Positions 37,436 through 46,503 of a stretch of DNA of 64,000 bases are shown here, one piece after another. How positions within the stretch are numbered: position 1 is the first letter of the stretch; every line of letters starts with the position of its first letter. The DNA lies in NCBI GenBank assembly GCA_022819985.1, contig JAJEGH010000013.1, positions 62,001 to 126,000 of the forward strand. The letters run 5' to 3'. The position numbers and the translations under genes were made by a program. This stretch comes from Alphaproteobacteria bacterium (GTDB lineage Bacteria; Pseudomonadota; Alphaproteobacteria; Bin65). The notes under the pieces were generated by a model. That model made no database searches, was not told the origin of the DNA, and saw nothing but the letters and a program-made list of their open reading frames with translations.

Positions 37436-37979
37436 GGGCCGGCGCCTCGCCGCGCCGGGCGGCGGCGCCGTGCGGCCGACGTCCGAGCGGGCGCGCGAGG
37501 CCCTGTTCAACCGCCTGGATCATGGCGCGTTTTCCGACGACGGCGCGTCGAGCGTCGCCGGCGCGCGCATTCTCGACGCCTTCTGCGGCACCGGCGCCCT
37601 GGGGCTCGAAGCCCTGTCGCGCGGGGCGGCGCAGGCCGTTTTCCTCGATAGCGACGCGGCCGCGATCACCGGCGTCCGGCGCAATATCGCCGCGCTCGGC
37701 ATGGCCGACCGGGCGGCGGTCGTCCGGGCCGACGCGACCTGCCCGCCCCGCCCCCCGTTCGCCAGCGCCCTGGCCTTTCTGGATGCGCCCTACGATGCGG
37801 ACCTGACCGCTCCTGCGCTGAACGCGCTCGCTGCGGCGGGCTGGCTCGCGCCCGGCGCGCTCTGCATTGCGGAAACCGCAGCGAAATCGCCCGTCGCAGA
37901 CCCGCCCGAGGGCTTCGAAACGCTGGACGGCCGCAGCTACGGAAAAGCCCGCTTCGCCTTCCTGCGCTTCCGGCCGTAA
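37410..37979 (+). CDS. rsmD: 16S rRNA (guanine-966-N2)-methyltransferase RsmD
   Basis: The protein has 189 residues: MRIVGGSLRGRRLAAP, RPTSERAREALFNRLDH, and the SAM site LDAFCGTGALGLEALSRGA. The catalytic NPPY/DPPY-type motif reads DAPYDA (AFLDAPYDADLTA), so the second position is Ala. It methylates G966 of 16S rRNA. It overlaps the pseudouridine synthase gene, as is common. Confidence 0.92.
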   Translation: MRIVGGSLRGRRLAAPGGGAVRPTSERAREALFNRLDHGAFSDDGASSVAGARILDAFCGTGALGLEALSRGAAQAVFLDSDAAAITGVRRNIAALGMADRAAVVRADATCPPRPPFASALAFLDAPYDADLTAPALNALAAAGWLAPGALCIAETAAKSPVADPPEGFETLDGRSYGKARFAFLRFRP

Positions 37980-38004
37980 GGAGTCCCCTGCGAACGCAAC
38001 TCTT

Positions 38005-38198
38005 CCCGTCATTCCGACCGGAGCGGCGAAGCCGCATCCCGAAGAACGCGCCCGGCCGGCATTTTATCTCTTGACACCGCCAATTTTGTTCCCTATATGT
38101 ACCTGAACCGGCGCCCGCCTCCTTTCCCGTCATTCCTCCGCTACGCCCCGGCCCACTCCGCCCCACTCGGGGGCCGGGGCTCCGGTCGGAATGACGGG
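38005..38198. repeat. Small repeat element bounded by a perfect 20-bp inverted repeat
   Basis: CCCGTCATTCCGACCGGAGC (38005-38024) and its exact reverse complement (38179-38198) bound a 194-bp segment. GTCATTCCG-type ends are common in dispersed short repeats of alphaproteobacteria. The interior includes a promoter-like sequence. Confidence 0.7.
38071..38102 (+). promoter_or_regulatory. Promoter-like sequence with a LexA-like box
   Basis: TTGACA (38071-38076), a 17-bp spacer and TATATG (38094-38099). Overlapping the -10 is GTTC-N7-GTAC (38088-38102), one base away from the alphaproteobacterial LexA box GTTC-N7-GTTC. No gene is recognised directly downstream. Confidence 0.4.
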
Positions 38199-38769
38199 AT
38201 GGGGAGTGCGCCCGTCCGTCCGCGTTTATCTGCCGCCGGGAGCAGAGTTTGGGAATGTTTCCTCCCCGAAGTGTAAAAAAATGATGGATAGACCGGTCTG
38301 TCTAATTCGGCCTGTGCGCGGAAAAACGTCGGAGAACCGCGAAAAACAATGGCGGAAGCGGAGAAAATACTTGAACCATCGATCAAAAACAAAGGGACTG
38401 CGGCTGCACCGGCCCGCCCGGCGAGACAGGGTGAGGCGGACGGACGGAGCGGCGCTGGAAGAACGGCCTCTTGACTCCCGGGGCCGAACGGCTGATTTCG
38501 AACTGTGCCATAAAGAGCATCTTGGGCCGGGCTACCTTGGCTATCGCTCCGCCCTTTCGGATGATGGTCTCGCCAAGGGGACCATTCGCAGGACACATAA
38601 CGGTGGCTTCCGACCCCTTGAGCTAAGGACGCGCTGCTACTGCGAGCACACGGTATCAACGCACGGTTCCCACGCGGGTGCCGTGCGTTCTCGTTCCGGC
38701 ATAGGCGGTAACGATCGACCGGTAGTCGTCGCCGTACACGGCGAGGCGGGCGGCCGGCCGCGGCGGAAC

Positions 38770-38796
38770 ATGACATATCATGACATTTCATGACAT
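38770..38796. promoter_or_regulatory. Three phased ATGACAT repeats, probable operator
   Basis: ATGACAT occurs at 38770-38776, 38780-38786 and 38790-38796, exactly one helical turn (10 bp) apart, in an AT-rich patch 140 bp upstream of the tctC start. Same-face spacing suggests cooperative binding of a regulator of the tctCBA operon. Confidence 0.5.
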
Positions 38797-38934
38797 ACCG
38801 GGCGCGCGCGCCCCGCTCCGGCCGGAACGGCGGGCGGAGTTTGCGGGGAACGGGCGGCCGGAGCGGCGGTTTATCCTTGCGCCGCCTTGCTTTTCGCCCG
38901 ATGTTGCGCGCCTTATCGGAACGGGAGGAAACCC

Positions 38935-39885
38935 ATGAAAAGAGTTGTTGCAACCGCCCTTACGGCGCTGGCCGCCCTCGGCATCGCCGCGGCGCCGGTC
39001 CAGGCCGCCTATCCGGAACGTCCGGTCCAGTTCGTCATACCGTGGCCGCCCGGCGACCTGGAGGACGTACTGACCCGCCTGATCGCCAAGCAGATGACCG
39101 AGGATTACGGCGTCCCGGCCGCGGTGGTGAACCGCCCCGGCGGCGGCGGCGTGGTCGGCGCCTCGACGGTCGCGCGCGCCAAGCCCGACGGCTACACCGT
39201 CGGCAGCTTCGTGATCGGCATCCCGACGGTCCATGTGCTGATGGGCAACGCGCCGTGGAAGCGCGATACGTTCGACCCGGTCGGCATCTTCCTGACCTAT
39301 CCCTTCCTGCTGGCGGCCCGGGGCGACGCGCCCTACAGCAACATCGCCGAGCTCGCCGCCTATGCGAAGAAGAACAAGGTAAGGCTGGGACATTTCGGCT
39401 ACGGGCTGATCCCGACGCGGGCGACCATCCTGGCCGCCAAGCAGATCGGCTTCTCCTTCTCTTCCAACGCCGCCTTCGACGAGCTGACCTGCGCGACGCT
39501 CAAGGCCAACGATGCGGACGTGATCAACACGACCGCCCAGCTCGTGCTGCCGTGCCTGAAGGACATCAAGGTGCTGGCCGCATTTGCGGATAACCGCATC
39601 TCGATCCTGCCGAACGTGCCGACGCTGGCCGAGCAGGTGAAGGGCCGCGAGCTGCCGCTGCTGTGGAACGGCCTGTTCGTGCCCAAGGGCACCCCGCAGG
39701 AGGTCAAGGACAAGATCACGGCTTCCGCCAAGAAGGCGCTTGCCAGCGATGCCGCCAAGAAGGTCGCCAAGACGACCGGCGCCATCATCTACTGGAAGGG
39801 CCCGGCCGAATCGAAGAAGCAGATCGACCGCGATTTCGACATCGTGCGCGGCATGCTCAAGGAAATGGGCGACCTGAAGAAATAG
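38935..39885 (+). CDS. TTT-family (TctC) periplasmic solute-binding protein
   Basis: The protein has 316 residues from ATG 38935, with GGGAGG upstream. The signal peptide MKRVVATALTALAALGIAAAPVQA ends at QA-AYPERPV. Bug-family motifs follow: QFVIPWPPGDLEDVLTRLIAKQM, VVNRPGGGGVVGASTVARAKPDGYTVGSF, PNVPTLAEQ and WNGLFVPKGTPQEVKDK. It is the first gene of a second complete tctCBA operon, separated from tctB by a strong hairpin and a mobile repeat. The substrate is unknown. Confidence 0.93.
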   Translation: MKRVVATALTALAALGIAAAPVQAAYPERPVQFVIPWPPGDLEDVLTRLIAKQMTEDYGVPAAVVNRPGGGGVVGASTVARAKPDGYTVGSFVIGIPTVHVLMGNAPWKRDTFDPVGIFLTYPFLLAARGDAPYSNIAELAAYAKKNKVRLGHFGYGLIPTRATILAAKQIGFSFSSNAAFDELTCATLKANDADVINTTAQLVLPCLKDIKVLAAFADNRISILPNVPTLAEQVKGRELPLLWNGLFVPKGTPQEVKDKITASAKKALASDAAKKVAKTTGAIIYWKGPAESKKQIDRDFDIVRGMLKEMGDLKK

Positions 39886-39899
39886 CGCCCGACGCCGGA

Positions 39900-39931
39900 C
39901 CGGGCCCCGCCGCAAGAACGGCGGGGCCCGG
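39900..39931 (+). terminator. Strong hairpin after tctC
   Basis: CCGGGCCCCGCCG (39900-39912) pairs perfectly with 39919-39931 around a CAAGAA loop. There is no T-tract, so it is more likely an mRNA-stabilising or attenuating intercistronic structure than a full terminator. Confidence 0.55.
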
Positions 39932-39965
39932 CCGGCGCGCCGTTCGCCGCCCTTTCTGCCGGAGT

Positions 39966-40208
39966 CCTCTGCGAAAATGCGACGCGGGAACGCCCTTTCC
40001 CCGCATTGCGCTGCAAGAGAGCGGCAATGCAGCCATATCCCCCTCCCCTTGGGGGAGGGGCTAGGGGAGGGGTCGTCCGTTGGCGCGCCGATGTCGCCTC
40101 TGGCAAGACTCCGGCCGCCGCATACCCCTCCCCCTGACCCCCTCCCCCAAGGGGAGGGGGGAACCGTTGCTTTGTCTGTCGAAACCGACACACTGCTTTT
40201 CGCAGAGG
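39966..40208. repeat. MITE-like repeat with 12-bp terminal inverted repeats (copy 1)
   Basis: CCTCTGCGAAAA (39966-39977) and TTTTCGCAGAGG (40197-40208) bound 243 bp. Inside, two G/C-homopolymer hairpins (CCTCCCCTTGGGGGAGG type, near 40036-40058 and 40136-40161) flank a variable centre. A second copy in reverse orientation lies at 53391-53587. It separates tctC from tctB. Confidence 0.8.
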
Positions 40209-40295
40209 AATCCAAGGGGGGAGGAAGTCCGCGTTTTCCGAATTGCAAACCCGGCGGAGCGAAGCCGCCGGGCCGACGGTCTTCGCGATCCAGCC

Positions 40296-40850
40296 ATGTC
40301 CGCGTTTGACGAAGAAACCGCACAGGAAGGCGTGCCCGGCCGGGCGGTCGTGGCCCTGTTTTTCCTGGTTCTCGGCGCCGGCGGGCTGGCGCTGATTCCC
40401 GACCAGACCGGCGCGTCGCCGGGCGACGAGGGCTGGTTCACCCAGCCCTGGCTGATGCCGTTGCTGACTCTCGGCCTGCTCGGCGCGGCTTCCCTGCTTT
40501 ACGTCGTGGCGCTCTGGCGGAACGGAGAGTTCGCCAGGGAAAAAATGTCCGGCGCCGCCCTGGCGGGCGAAGCGTGGATCTGGCTGAAATCGGCCGAATT
40601 CTTCGCCTGGTATGTCGCCTATATCCTGCTGCTCGGGCTGATCGGTTACAGTTTTTCGACCTTCCTGTTCGTCGCTTGCCTCGGTTTGCGCGTCGGCCTG
40701 CGGCAACCGAAATGGCTGCTGGCGGCGCTGGGCATCACGCTCGCCATGACGCTGCTGTTCCGCCTCGGCCTCGAAATCTGGGTGCCGCCGGCGGACCTGT
40801 ACGGCCTCCTACCCAAGAGCGTCGGCGTGTTCCTGCAACGGTATTTCTAG
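40296..40850 (+). CDS. TTT small permease subunit (TctB)
   Basis: The protein has 184 residues from ATG 40296. Four or five hydrophobic segments are visible (RAVVALFFLVLGAGGLALIP, WLMPLLTLGLLGAASLLYVVALW, FFAWYVAYILLLGLIGYSFSTFLFVACLGL, WLLAALGITLAMTLLFRLGL). Position between tctC and tctA and topology give the call. The frame is open upstream through the repeat, but those residues are not protein-like. Confidence 0.87.
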   Translation: MSAFDEETAQEGVPGRAVVALFFLVLGAGGLALIPDQTGASPGDEGWFTQPWLMPLLTLGLLGAASLLYVVALWRNGEFAREKMSGAALAGEAWIWLKSAEFFAWYVAYILLLGLIGYSFSTFLFVACLGLRVGLRQPKWLLAALGITLAMTLLFRLGLEIWVPPADLYGLLPKSVGVFLQRYF

Positions 40851-40868
40851 CCGGAGCCGGGCGGACCG

Positions 40869-42371
40869 ATGGACGCGATCCTTGCCGGACTGAGCCAGCT
40901 CGGCCAGTGGCATGTCCTCATCGCGCTCTTTGCCGGGGCGATCAGCGGCGTCATCATCGGCGCGATTCCGGGCCTGGGGCCGGCGGTCGCCATCGCCGTC
41001 CTGCTGCCGGCGACCTACGCGATGGATCCGCTGACCGCGCTCACGCTGCTGCTCGGCATCTATTCCGGCGCCTGGTACGGCGGCGCCATCCCGGCGATCC
41101 TGATCAACACGCCCGGCACGCCGGTCAACGTGCTGACGACCTACGACGGCTATCCCATGACGCTCGCCGGCCAGGCCCGGCGGGCCCTGTCGCTCGCCTA
41201 CAGCTCCAGCTTCGTCGGCGGCATCGTCAGCGTGGTCGTGCTGATCGCGATGGCCCAGCCGCTGGCCGATATCGCGTCCAATTTCGGCTCGGCGGAGTTC
41301 GCCATGGCGGCGCTGATGGCGATGGTGCTGGTCGTCGTCGCCCATCGCGGCCGGGTGCTGGCGGCGGCGATGACGCTCGCCTTCGGCCTGTTCCTCGCCA
41401 GCGTCGGGCTGGAAACGGCGTTCAACACCCAGCGCTTCACCTTCGGCCAGGTCTGGCTCCAGGGCGGTGTGCCGCTGATCCCGGTGGTCCTCGGCCTGTT
41501 CGCCATGTCCCAGGCCTTCGTCCTGCTGCTGGAGGACGACCAGGCCGGCGAGCCGCCGCGCCTGACCGGCCGCTTCTTCCAGGGCCTTGCCGAAGCCTTC
41601 CGCTATCCGAAGACCCTGTTCTCCTCGTCCGGCTTCGGCGTCTTCATGGGCATCCTGCCGGGAGTCGGCGAATTTCTCGCCCAGTTCTTCAGCTACACCC
41701 TGGCGCAGAAGACCTCGAAAACGCCGGACCTGTTCGGCAAGGGCGCGCCGGAAGGCCTGATCGCCTCGGAAGCCGCCAACAACGCCGTGCCGGCCGCCGC
41801 GCTGGTGCCCCTGCTGGCGCTCGGCATCCCCGGCGAGGCGCTGACCGCGATGATGCTGTCGGTCTTCATGGTCCATAACGTGATCCCGGGGCCGGAGCTG
41901 TTCGCCACCCGCCCGGAATTCATCTCCGGCCTCTATCTCTCCCTGCTGGCGATGAATGTCGTGATCCTGATCTTCCTGCTGTTCGCGACCAGGCTGATCG
42001 TGGCGCTGTCGCGGGTGAACACGAAATTCATCGGCGTCGTCATCCTCGCGCTGACCCTCGTGGGCACCTACACGGCGAGCTACAACATCGTCCATCCGCT
42101 GATGGCGCTGGTCTTCGGCCTGATCGGCTTCATCCTCAAGCGCCACAACATCCCGGTCGTGCCGATCGTGCTCGGCCTCGTGCTCGGCCCGATTTTCGAG
42201 GCGCGGCTGCGCCAGGCCCTCGGCACCGCCGCCGGGGACATGGCGATCTTCGTCGAGCGCCCCTATTCCGCCGGACTGCTTGCGATCATGGCGATCGCGA
42301 TGATCGGCATCGCCCTCGCCAACCGGCAGCGCCGGCGGCGCGAAAGGACGGCCGCGGCCGGCGACCCCTGA
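40869..42371 (+). CDS. TTT large permease subunit (TctA)
   Basis: The protein has 500 residues with about 11 membrane segments. TctA motifs: GAIPGLGPAVAIAVLLPATYAMDP, YGGAIPAILINTPGTPVNVLTTYDGYPM near residue 80, and NNAVPAAALVPLLALGIPGEALTAMML in the second half. It starts 18 nt after tctB. It forms the membrane channel of the second TTT system. Confidence 0.93.
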   Translation: MDAILAGLSQLGQWHVLIALFAGAISGVIIGAIPGLGPAVAIAVLLPATYAMDPLTALTLLLGIYSGAWYGGAIPAILINTPGTPVNVLTTYDGYPMTLAGQARRALSLAYSSSFVGGIVSVVVLIAMAQPLADIASNFGSAEFAMAALMAMVLVVVAHRGRVLAAAMTLAFGLFLASVGLETAFNTQRFTFGQVWLQGGVPLIPVVLGLFAMSQAFVLLLEDDQAGEPPRLTGRFFQGLAEAFRYPKTLFSSSGFGVFMGILPGVGEFLAQFFSYTLAQKTSKTPDLFGKGAPEGLIASEAANNAVPAAALVPLLALGIPGEALTAMMLSVFMVHNVIPGPELFATRPEFISGLYLSLLAMNVVILIFLLFATRLIVALSRVNTKFIGVVILALTLVGTYTASYNIVHPLMALVFGLIGFILKRHNIPVVPIVLGLVLGPIFEARLRQALGTAAGDMAIFVERPYSAGLLAIMAIAMIGIALANRQRRRRERTAAAGDP

Positions 42372-42512
42372 GCCGGCGCCGTCCGGCCATGCTCCGTTCG
42401 CAAGGGACACGAAGCGCCGTTTGACGGCGGCGGGCATTTTGGCCATGTCTTGTAGCGAACGCCGGATTCCGCCGCGGAATCCGCATCCGCCGGAAACCGA
42501 CAGGCACAGCCG

Positions 42513-43280
42513 ATGGCCGTTCCGCCTTTCTCGATCGTCGCCGCCGACACGCCCGAGGCGCAGTCGGCGCTGGCCGGCCTGACCGCCCGGTATCCGACCG
42601 TCCCGGCGGCGGAGGCGGACCGTCTTGTTGTTCTGGGCGGCGACGGTTTTATGCTCGAAACCCTGCGCACCACCCTGGATCGCGACGTCGCGGTCTACGG
42701 CATGAATCTGGGCAGCGTCGGCTTCCTGATGAACGAATACGAGCCGGAGGGTCTGGCGGAACGGCTGGCATCGGCCCAACGCGTCGATATCCATCCCCTC
42801 CTGATGCAGGCGCGGAGCGTCAAGGGGCAGACGGTCGAAGCGGTCGCGATCAACGACGTGTCGCTGCTCCGCGAGACCCACCAGACCGCGAAGCTGCGCA
42901 TCCTCATCGACGGTGTGGAACGCCTGGCCGAACTGGTCTGCGACGGGGTCCTGGTCGCCACGCCGGCGGGCAGCACGGCCTACAACCTGTCGGCGCAGGG
43001 CCCGATCGTTCCCATCGGCGCCCGGCTGCTCGCGCTGACCCCGATCAGCGCCTTCCGCCCGCGGCGCTGGCGCGGCGCGCTGCTGCCCGACACGGCATCC
43101 GTAACCCTCGAGATTCTCGAGCCGTCGAAGCGCCCCGTCAGCGCAGCCGCCGACTCGACCGAGGTGCGCGACGTGGCGAGCGTCACCGTGCGGCAGGCCG
43201 CCGGCACGACCCTCTCCCTGCTGTTCGATCCCGAACACAATCTGGAAGAGCGCATCCTGCGCGAGCAGTTCCTGCCGTGA
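42513..43280 (+). CDS. nadK: NAD kinase
   Basis: The protein has 255 residues. It contains the kinase motif [15 protein letters not shown] near residue 40, [24 protein letters not shown] and the ligand loop [24 protein letters not shown]. It phosphorylates NAD to NADP in the cytosol. The length is typical of alphaproteobacterial NadK. Its stop overlaps the next start (GTGA). Confidence 0.95.
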   Translation: MAVPPFSIVAADTPEAQSALAGLTARYPTVPAAEADRLVVLGGDGFMLETLRTTLDRDVAVYGMNLGSVGFLMNEYEPEGLAERLASAQRVDIHPLLMQARSVKGQTVEAVAINDVSLLRETHQTAKLRILIDGVERLAELVCDGVLVATPAGSTAYNLSAQGPIVPIGARLLALTPISAFRPRRWRGALLPDTASVTLEILEPSKRPVSAAADSTEVRDVASVTVRQAAGTTLSLLFDPEHNLEERILREQFLP

Positions 43281-44374
43281 CCGGCTCCGAGGCGGAGGGG
43301 CCGGCCGCAACGGCCCTGCCGCGCCGCATCTGGGCCTTCCGCCTGCTAGTCACCTTTGTCGTCGGCGCCATCGGCGGCTGGGCCTTCGATCTGGCGAACA
43401 TGCCGCTCGCCTGGATGATCGGCGCCCTGGTCTTCACCACCGTCGGCGCGCTCGCCGGCCTGCCGATGATCGCCTCCCCGAAGGTGCGCCAGCCGCTGAT
43501 TGCGATTATCGGCGTCATGCTGGGCGCCCAGTTCACGCCGGAGATGGCCGCGCGTATTCCGGAATGGTGGGCCTCCACAATCGCGCTGCTGGTCTATGTC
43601 GGCGCCAGCACCGGCGTGCTGTTCGTCTATTTCCGGCGGCTCGGGCACGGCCCGGTTACCGCCTATTGTTCCGCCACGCCCGGCGGTCTCAACGAAATGG
43701 TGCTGGTCGCCCAGGAGATGCGCGGCGACTATCTCTCGGTCGCCCTCGTCCACGCCTCCCGGGTGTTGGTCACGGTGCTGATCGTGCCCTTCGGCTTCGT
43801 CGCCCTGGGCCTGTACGACCAGGGCAACCGGGCGCCGCTCGGCGACGCTTTCGGCGACATCCCCATGGACGAAGCCGCCATCCTGACCGCCGGTGCGGTT
43901 GCCGGGTTTTTCGGCGCCAAAGCCCTCAAAATTCCCGCCGCCGCGTTGACCGGCCCGATGATCGTCAGCGCCCTGCTCCATCTGGTCGGCGCGAGCACCA
44001 TCGCCCCGCCCGGCCCGCTGGTCGCCGCCGCACAGGTCGTCGTGGGCGCAACGCTGGGCGCCCGCTTCGCCGGCGTGCCGATCCGGCGCGTCCTGCGCGT
44101 GGTGCTCCATTCGCTCGGGTCGGTCGCGATCATGATCGCGCTGACCGTCCTGCTGGCCGCCGCCGCGTCCGCCTTCGTCGATGCGTCGATCCCGGCGCTG
44201 GTGCTGGCGCTGGCGCCGGGCGGGCTGGCCGAAATGAGCCTGATCGCGCTGGCCCTCGGCGTCGAGGCGGCCTTCGTGGCCGCCCATCACGTCGTCCGGA
44301 TCACCCTGGTCGTTCTCGTCATGCCGACGATCTTCCGCCGGCGCCTGGCCGGCCGGCTCCGGCCCGAACTGTAA
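43277..44374 (+). CDS. AbrB-family inner-membrane protein (PF05145 type)
   Basis: The protein has 365 residues starting at GTG 43277 in the nadK stop. It has about ten membrane segments arranged as two similar halves, each with a GAxLGAxF-type motif ([39 protein letters not shown]) and a [20 protein letters not shown] signature after the fourth segment. This family is often called AbrB family transcriptional regulator, but it is an integral membrane protein, probably a transporter. The substrate is unknown. Confidence 0.85.
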   Translation: MTGSEAEGPAATALPRRIWAFRLLVTFVVGAIGGWAFDLANMPLAWMIGALVFTTVGALAGLPMIASPKVRQPLIAIIGVMLGAQFTPEMAARIPEWWASTIALLVYVGASTGVLFVYFRRLGHGPVTAYCSATPGGLNEMVLVAQEMRGDYLSVALVHASRVLVTVLIVPFGFVALGLYDQGNRAPLGDAFGDIPMDEAAILTAGAVAGFFGAKALKIPAAALTGPMIVSALLHLVGASTIAPPGPLVAAAQVVVGATLGARFAGVPIRRVLRVVLHSLGSVAIMIALTVLLAAAASAFVDASIPALVLALAPGGLAEMSLIALALGVEAAFVAAHHVVRITLVVLVMPTIFRRRLAGRLRPEL

Positions 44375-44419
44375 AGCGCCGGCCCGGGCGGCCGGACCGC
44401 AGGGGCCGGACCGCGGGGA

Positions 44420-45895
44420 TCAACCGATCTGCTTGGGCAGCCAGGTCGCCACCTCCGGAACGAAAATCAGCAGGATAAGGACGAGAAGCTCGATCACGAT
44501 GAACGGCAACGCCGAGCGGATAACCGCCCCGATGGTAACGTCGAACGGCGCCACGCCCTTCATGACGTAGAGCAGGAGGCCGAAGGGCGGCGTCAGCAGG
44601 CTGATCTCCATGGTGATCAGGATCAGCACCATCAGCCAGATCGGGTCGATCCCATAGGTCGCCTGCAGCGAGGTCGCGCCGAGCAGGAAAAACGGCAGGG
44701 TGAGCAGCAGCATGCTCACCTGGTCCATGAAGGCACCGAGAAACAGCAGCACGACCATCATCATGATGACGACGGTGAGCGGCGTGAGCTTGAGCGCGGT
44801 CAGGCTTTCCAGCAGGCCCTCGGTCGCGCCGGACACCGCCAGCGACTGGGCGAAGACCAGCGAGCCGGCGATGATGAACAGGATCATCGTGTTGATCTTG
44901 GCGGTTTCGACCAGCGCCCTGGCGACGGCACGCCAGTCGAAATCCGCGCCTTCCACGCCGGTGACGGTGATCCTGTTCCGGAAGAGCCGGAAGAAATAGC
45001 AGGCGCCGAGCGCCGCCAGGCAGCCCAGCGCCGCCGCTTCGGTCGGCGAGGCTATGTCCAGAAAGATGCTGCCGACGACCACCACGAATATGGAGAACAG
45101 CGGGAAAATGTATAAAGCAAAAGGCAGGAACCGGTTGACCGTTCGCAGGGCCCGGCCCTTGTAGGTTGCGGACCAGAGCACGCCTCCCCGGCCGTTGATC
45201 GCGACGGTAAGCGGCTCATCCAGATGGCTGTGGTCGGGATCGTAGCCCGGCGCCAGGCTCGGATCGATCATGCAGCGCCCGATCACATAGGCGAAGAACA
45301 GGAGCGCCATCAGGATGCCCGGTACGATGCCGGCAACCAGCAGCAGCGCGACGGACTGCTCGGCGATGCTGGCGAGCAGCACGGCCAGCGCCGAGGGCGG
45401 GATCAGCATTGCGATGCCGCCGACCGCCATGATCGGCCCCATGGAGATCGACGGCTTGTAGCCGCGCTTCACCATGTCCGGCAGCAGGACGTTGCCCAGG
45501 ATGGCGGTGTTGGCGATGGTCGAACCGGACAGCGAGGAAAAGATGGTGCCGCCGACGATCGAGACGACGGAAAGCCGGCCGGGCAAGCGGGCGATCAGCC
45601 GGTCGATCGCGCCGATCGCCTTGAAGGCGACCCCGGTCTGCAGCAGGATTTCGCCCATCAGCAGGAACAGGGCGATCGGCGTCAGCGCATAATTCACCGC
45701 CAGATGGAATTCCATCGGCATGCTTTCGAGCGCGATCGCCGCGACCGTCCAGTCCCCGGTCTGCGCCAGATTGCCGATGAACAGGGCGGTGCCGAAGAGA
45801 TTCGCCGCCATGAAGGCGAACGCCACGGGCATACCGAGGAACAGGAACACGCACACGATCCCCAGCATCAGGATCATGGCGAAATACCATTCCAT
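44420..45895 (-). CDS. dctM: TRAP transporter large permease (DctM)
   Basis: The protein has 491 residues with about 12 membrane segments. It shows MPVAFAFMAANLFGTALF, MGEILLQTGVAFKAIGAIDRLIARLPGRLSVVSIVGGTIFSSLSGSTIANTAILGNVLLPDMVKRGY and PPSALAVLLASIAEQS, all typical of DctM, and FLGAFMDQVSMLLLTLPFFL near the C-terminus. It is the last gene of the TRAP set (P-Q-M order), 3 nt after DctQ. It moves substrate with Na+. Confidence 0.93.
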   Translation of the reverse strand: MEWYFAMILMLGIVCVFLFLGMPVAFAFMAANLFGTALFIGNLAQTGDWTVAAIALESMPMEFHLAVNYALTPIALFLLMGEILLQTGVAFKAIGAIDRLIARLPGRLSVVSIVGGTIFSSLSGSTIANTAILGNVLLPDMVKRGYKPSISMGPIMAVGGIAMLIPPSALAVLLASIAEQSVALLLVAGIVPGILMALLFFAYVIGRCMIDPSLAPGYDPDHSHLDEPLTVAINGRGGVLWSATYKGRALRTVNRFLPFALYIFPLFSIFVVVVGSIFLDIASPTEAAALGCLAALGACYFFRLFRNRITVTGVEGADFDWRAVARALVETAKINTMILFIIAGSLVFAQSLAVSGATEGLLESLTALKLTPLTVVIMMMVVLLFLGAFMDQVSMLLLTLPFFLLGATSLQATYGIDPIWLMVLILITMEISLLTPPFGLLLYVMKGVAPFDVTIGAVIRSALPFIVIELLVLILLIFVPEVATWLPKQIG

Positions 45896-45898
45896 CGT

Positions 45899-46429
45899 TC
45901 AGAACCCCGCCTCTGCGGTTTCCTCCAGGCCCACCTTGCCGGCCCGGCGGTACCGCAGCAGAAATTCGATCGCCAGCAGGGCGAAGGAAACGGCGAAGAC
46001 CAGCAGCATGTACCAGTTGGGGATGCGCAGGTCCTTGTCCGGCAGGGTGCCGAACTCGTACTCGCTGACCATGCCGGCGGCGCCGAAATAGCACAGTACG
46101 ACGCAAAGCAGCGCGCCGCCGATGTCCAGCACCTTTTCCAGCCGCAGGGCGACCGGGCCCGGCAGGGCGGCGATGACGATATCGACCCGGACATGGGAGC
46201 CCTTGTTGAGCACCCAGGCCGCCGACAGAAACACGCCGACATACAGGCCGTACTCCGCGCCTTCGTGGAGCCAGGGCAGGTTGCCCCAGCCGACCTTGCG
46301 CAGGAACAGGTCGAAGGGAATCAGAAGCGCAAACACGCCGATGGACAGTGCCACCAGACCCGCGAGAAAGCGGTTTACCTGCTCGAAGCCCGCCTCGAAG
46401 CGATCGAGGATCAAAGAGGTCGCCGGCAT
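45899..46429 (-). CDS. dctQ: TRAP transporter small permease (DctQ)
   Basis: The protein has 176 residues with four membrane helices (LVALSIGVFALLIPFDLFLRKV, EYGLYVGVFLSAAWVLNKG, IGGALLCVVLCYFGAAGMVSEYEFG, WYMLLVFAVSFALLAIEFLL). The sequence FLSAAWVLNKGSHVRVDIVIAALPG is the DctQ signature of the second helix and loop. Confidence 0.9.
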   Translation of the reverse strand: MPATSLILDRFEAGFEQVNRFLAGLVALSIGVFALLIPFDLFLRKVGWGNLPWLHEGAEYGLYVGVFLSAAWVLNKGSHVRVDIVIAALPGPVALRLEKVLDIGGALLCVVLCYFGAAGMVSEYEFGTLPDKDLRIPNWYMLLVFAVSFALLAIEFLLRYRRAGKVGLEETAEAGF

Positions 46430-46448
46430 ATCGAAGCTCGAAACAGAA

Positions 46449-46484
46449 AAAGGGCGGCCGGTCGCGTGCGGCCGGCCACCCTTT
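46449..46484 (-). terminator. Intercistronic hairpin with T-run between dctP and dctQ
   Basis: AAAGGG-C-GGCCGG (46449-46461) pairs with CCGGCC-A-CCCTTT (46472-46484). Read leftward the stem ends in a T-run (46446-46451). It is expected to stop most transcripts after the binding protein, giving more DctP than permease. Confidence 0.7.
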
Positions 46485-46503
46485 CAGGCTGCAAGGTTCG
46501 GTT

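Larger units (their letters stand above)
37980..38934. other. Long intergenic region without a recognised gene
   Basis: These 955 bp between rsmD and the second tctC hold no convincing protein; long open frames on both strands have unnatural compositions. The first part is a repeat bounded by inverted 20-mers (38005-38198). The stretch 38260-38700 is less GC-rich and has a 9-bp perfect hairpin AACGCACGG/CCGTGCGTT (38658-38666, 38681-38689), so a non-coding RNA is possible. The last part carries three phased ATGACAT repeats upstream of the transporter operon. Confidence 0.5.

Noticed and set aside
38300-38760. Group II intron, tmRNA or 6S RNA
   Set aside because: I looked for domain V, tRNA-like ends and a tag-coding stretch and found none.
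38191-38953. Open frames on both strands in the large intergenic region
   Set aside because: No recognisable motif, strange composition, no ribosome site; more likely non-coding or repeat DNA.
40036-40162. CRISPR-like repeats in the C/G-run region
   Set aside because: There are only two inverted hairpin units, not regularly spaced direct repeats with unique spacers.
43277-44374. AbrB-type DNA-binding regulator
   Set aside because: The database name AbrB family is misleading; this is a polytopic membrane protein.
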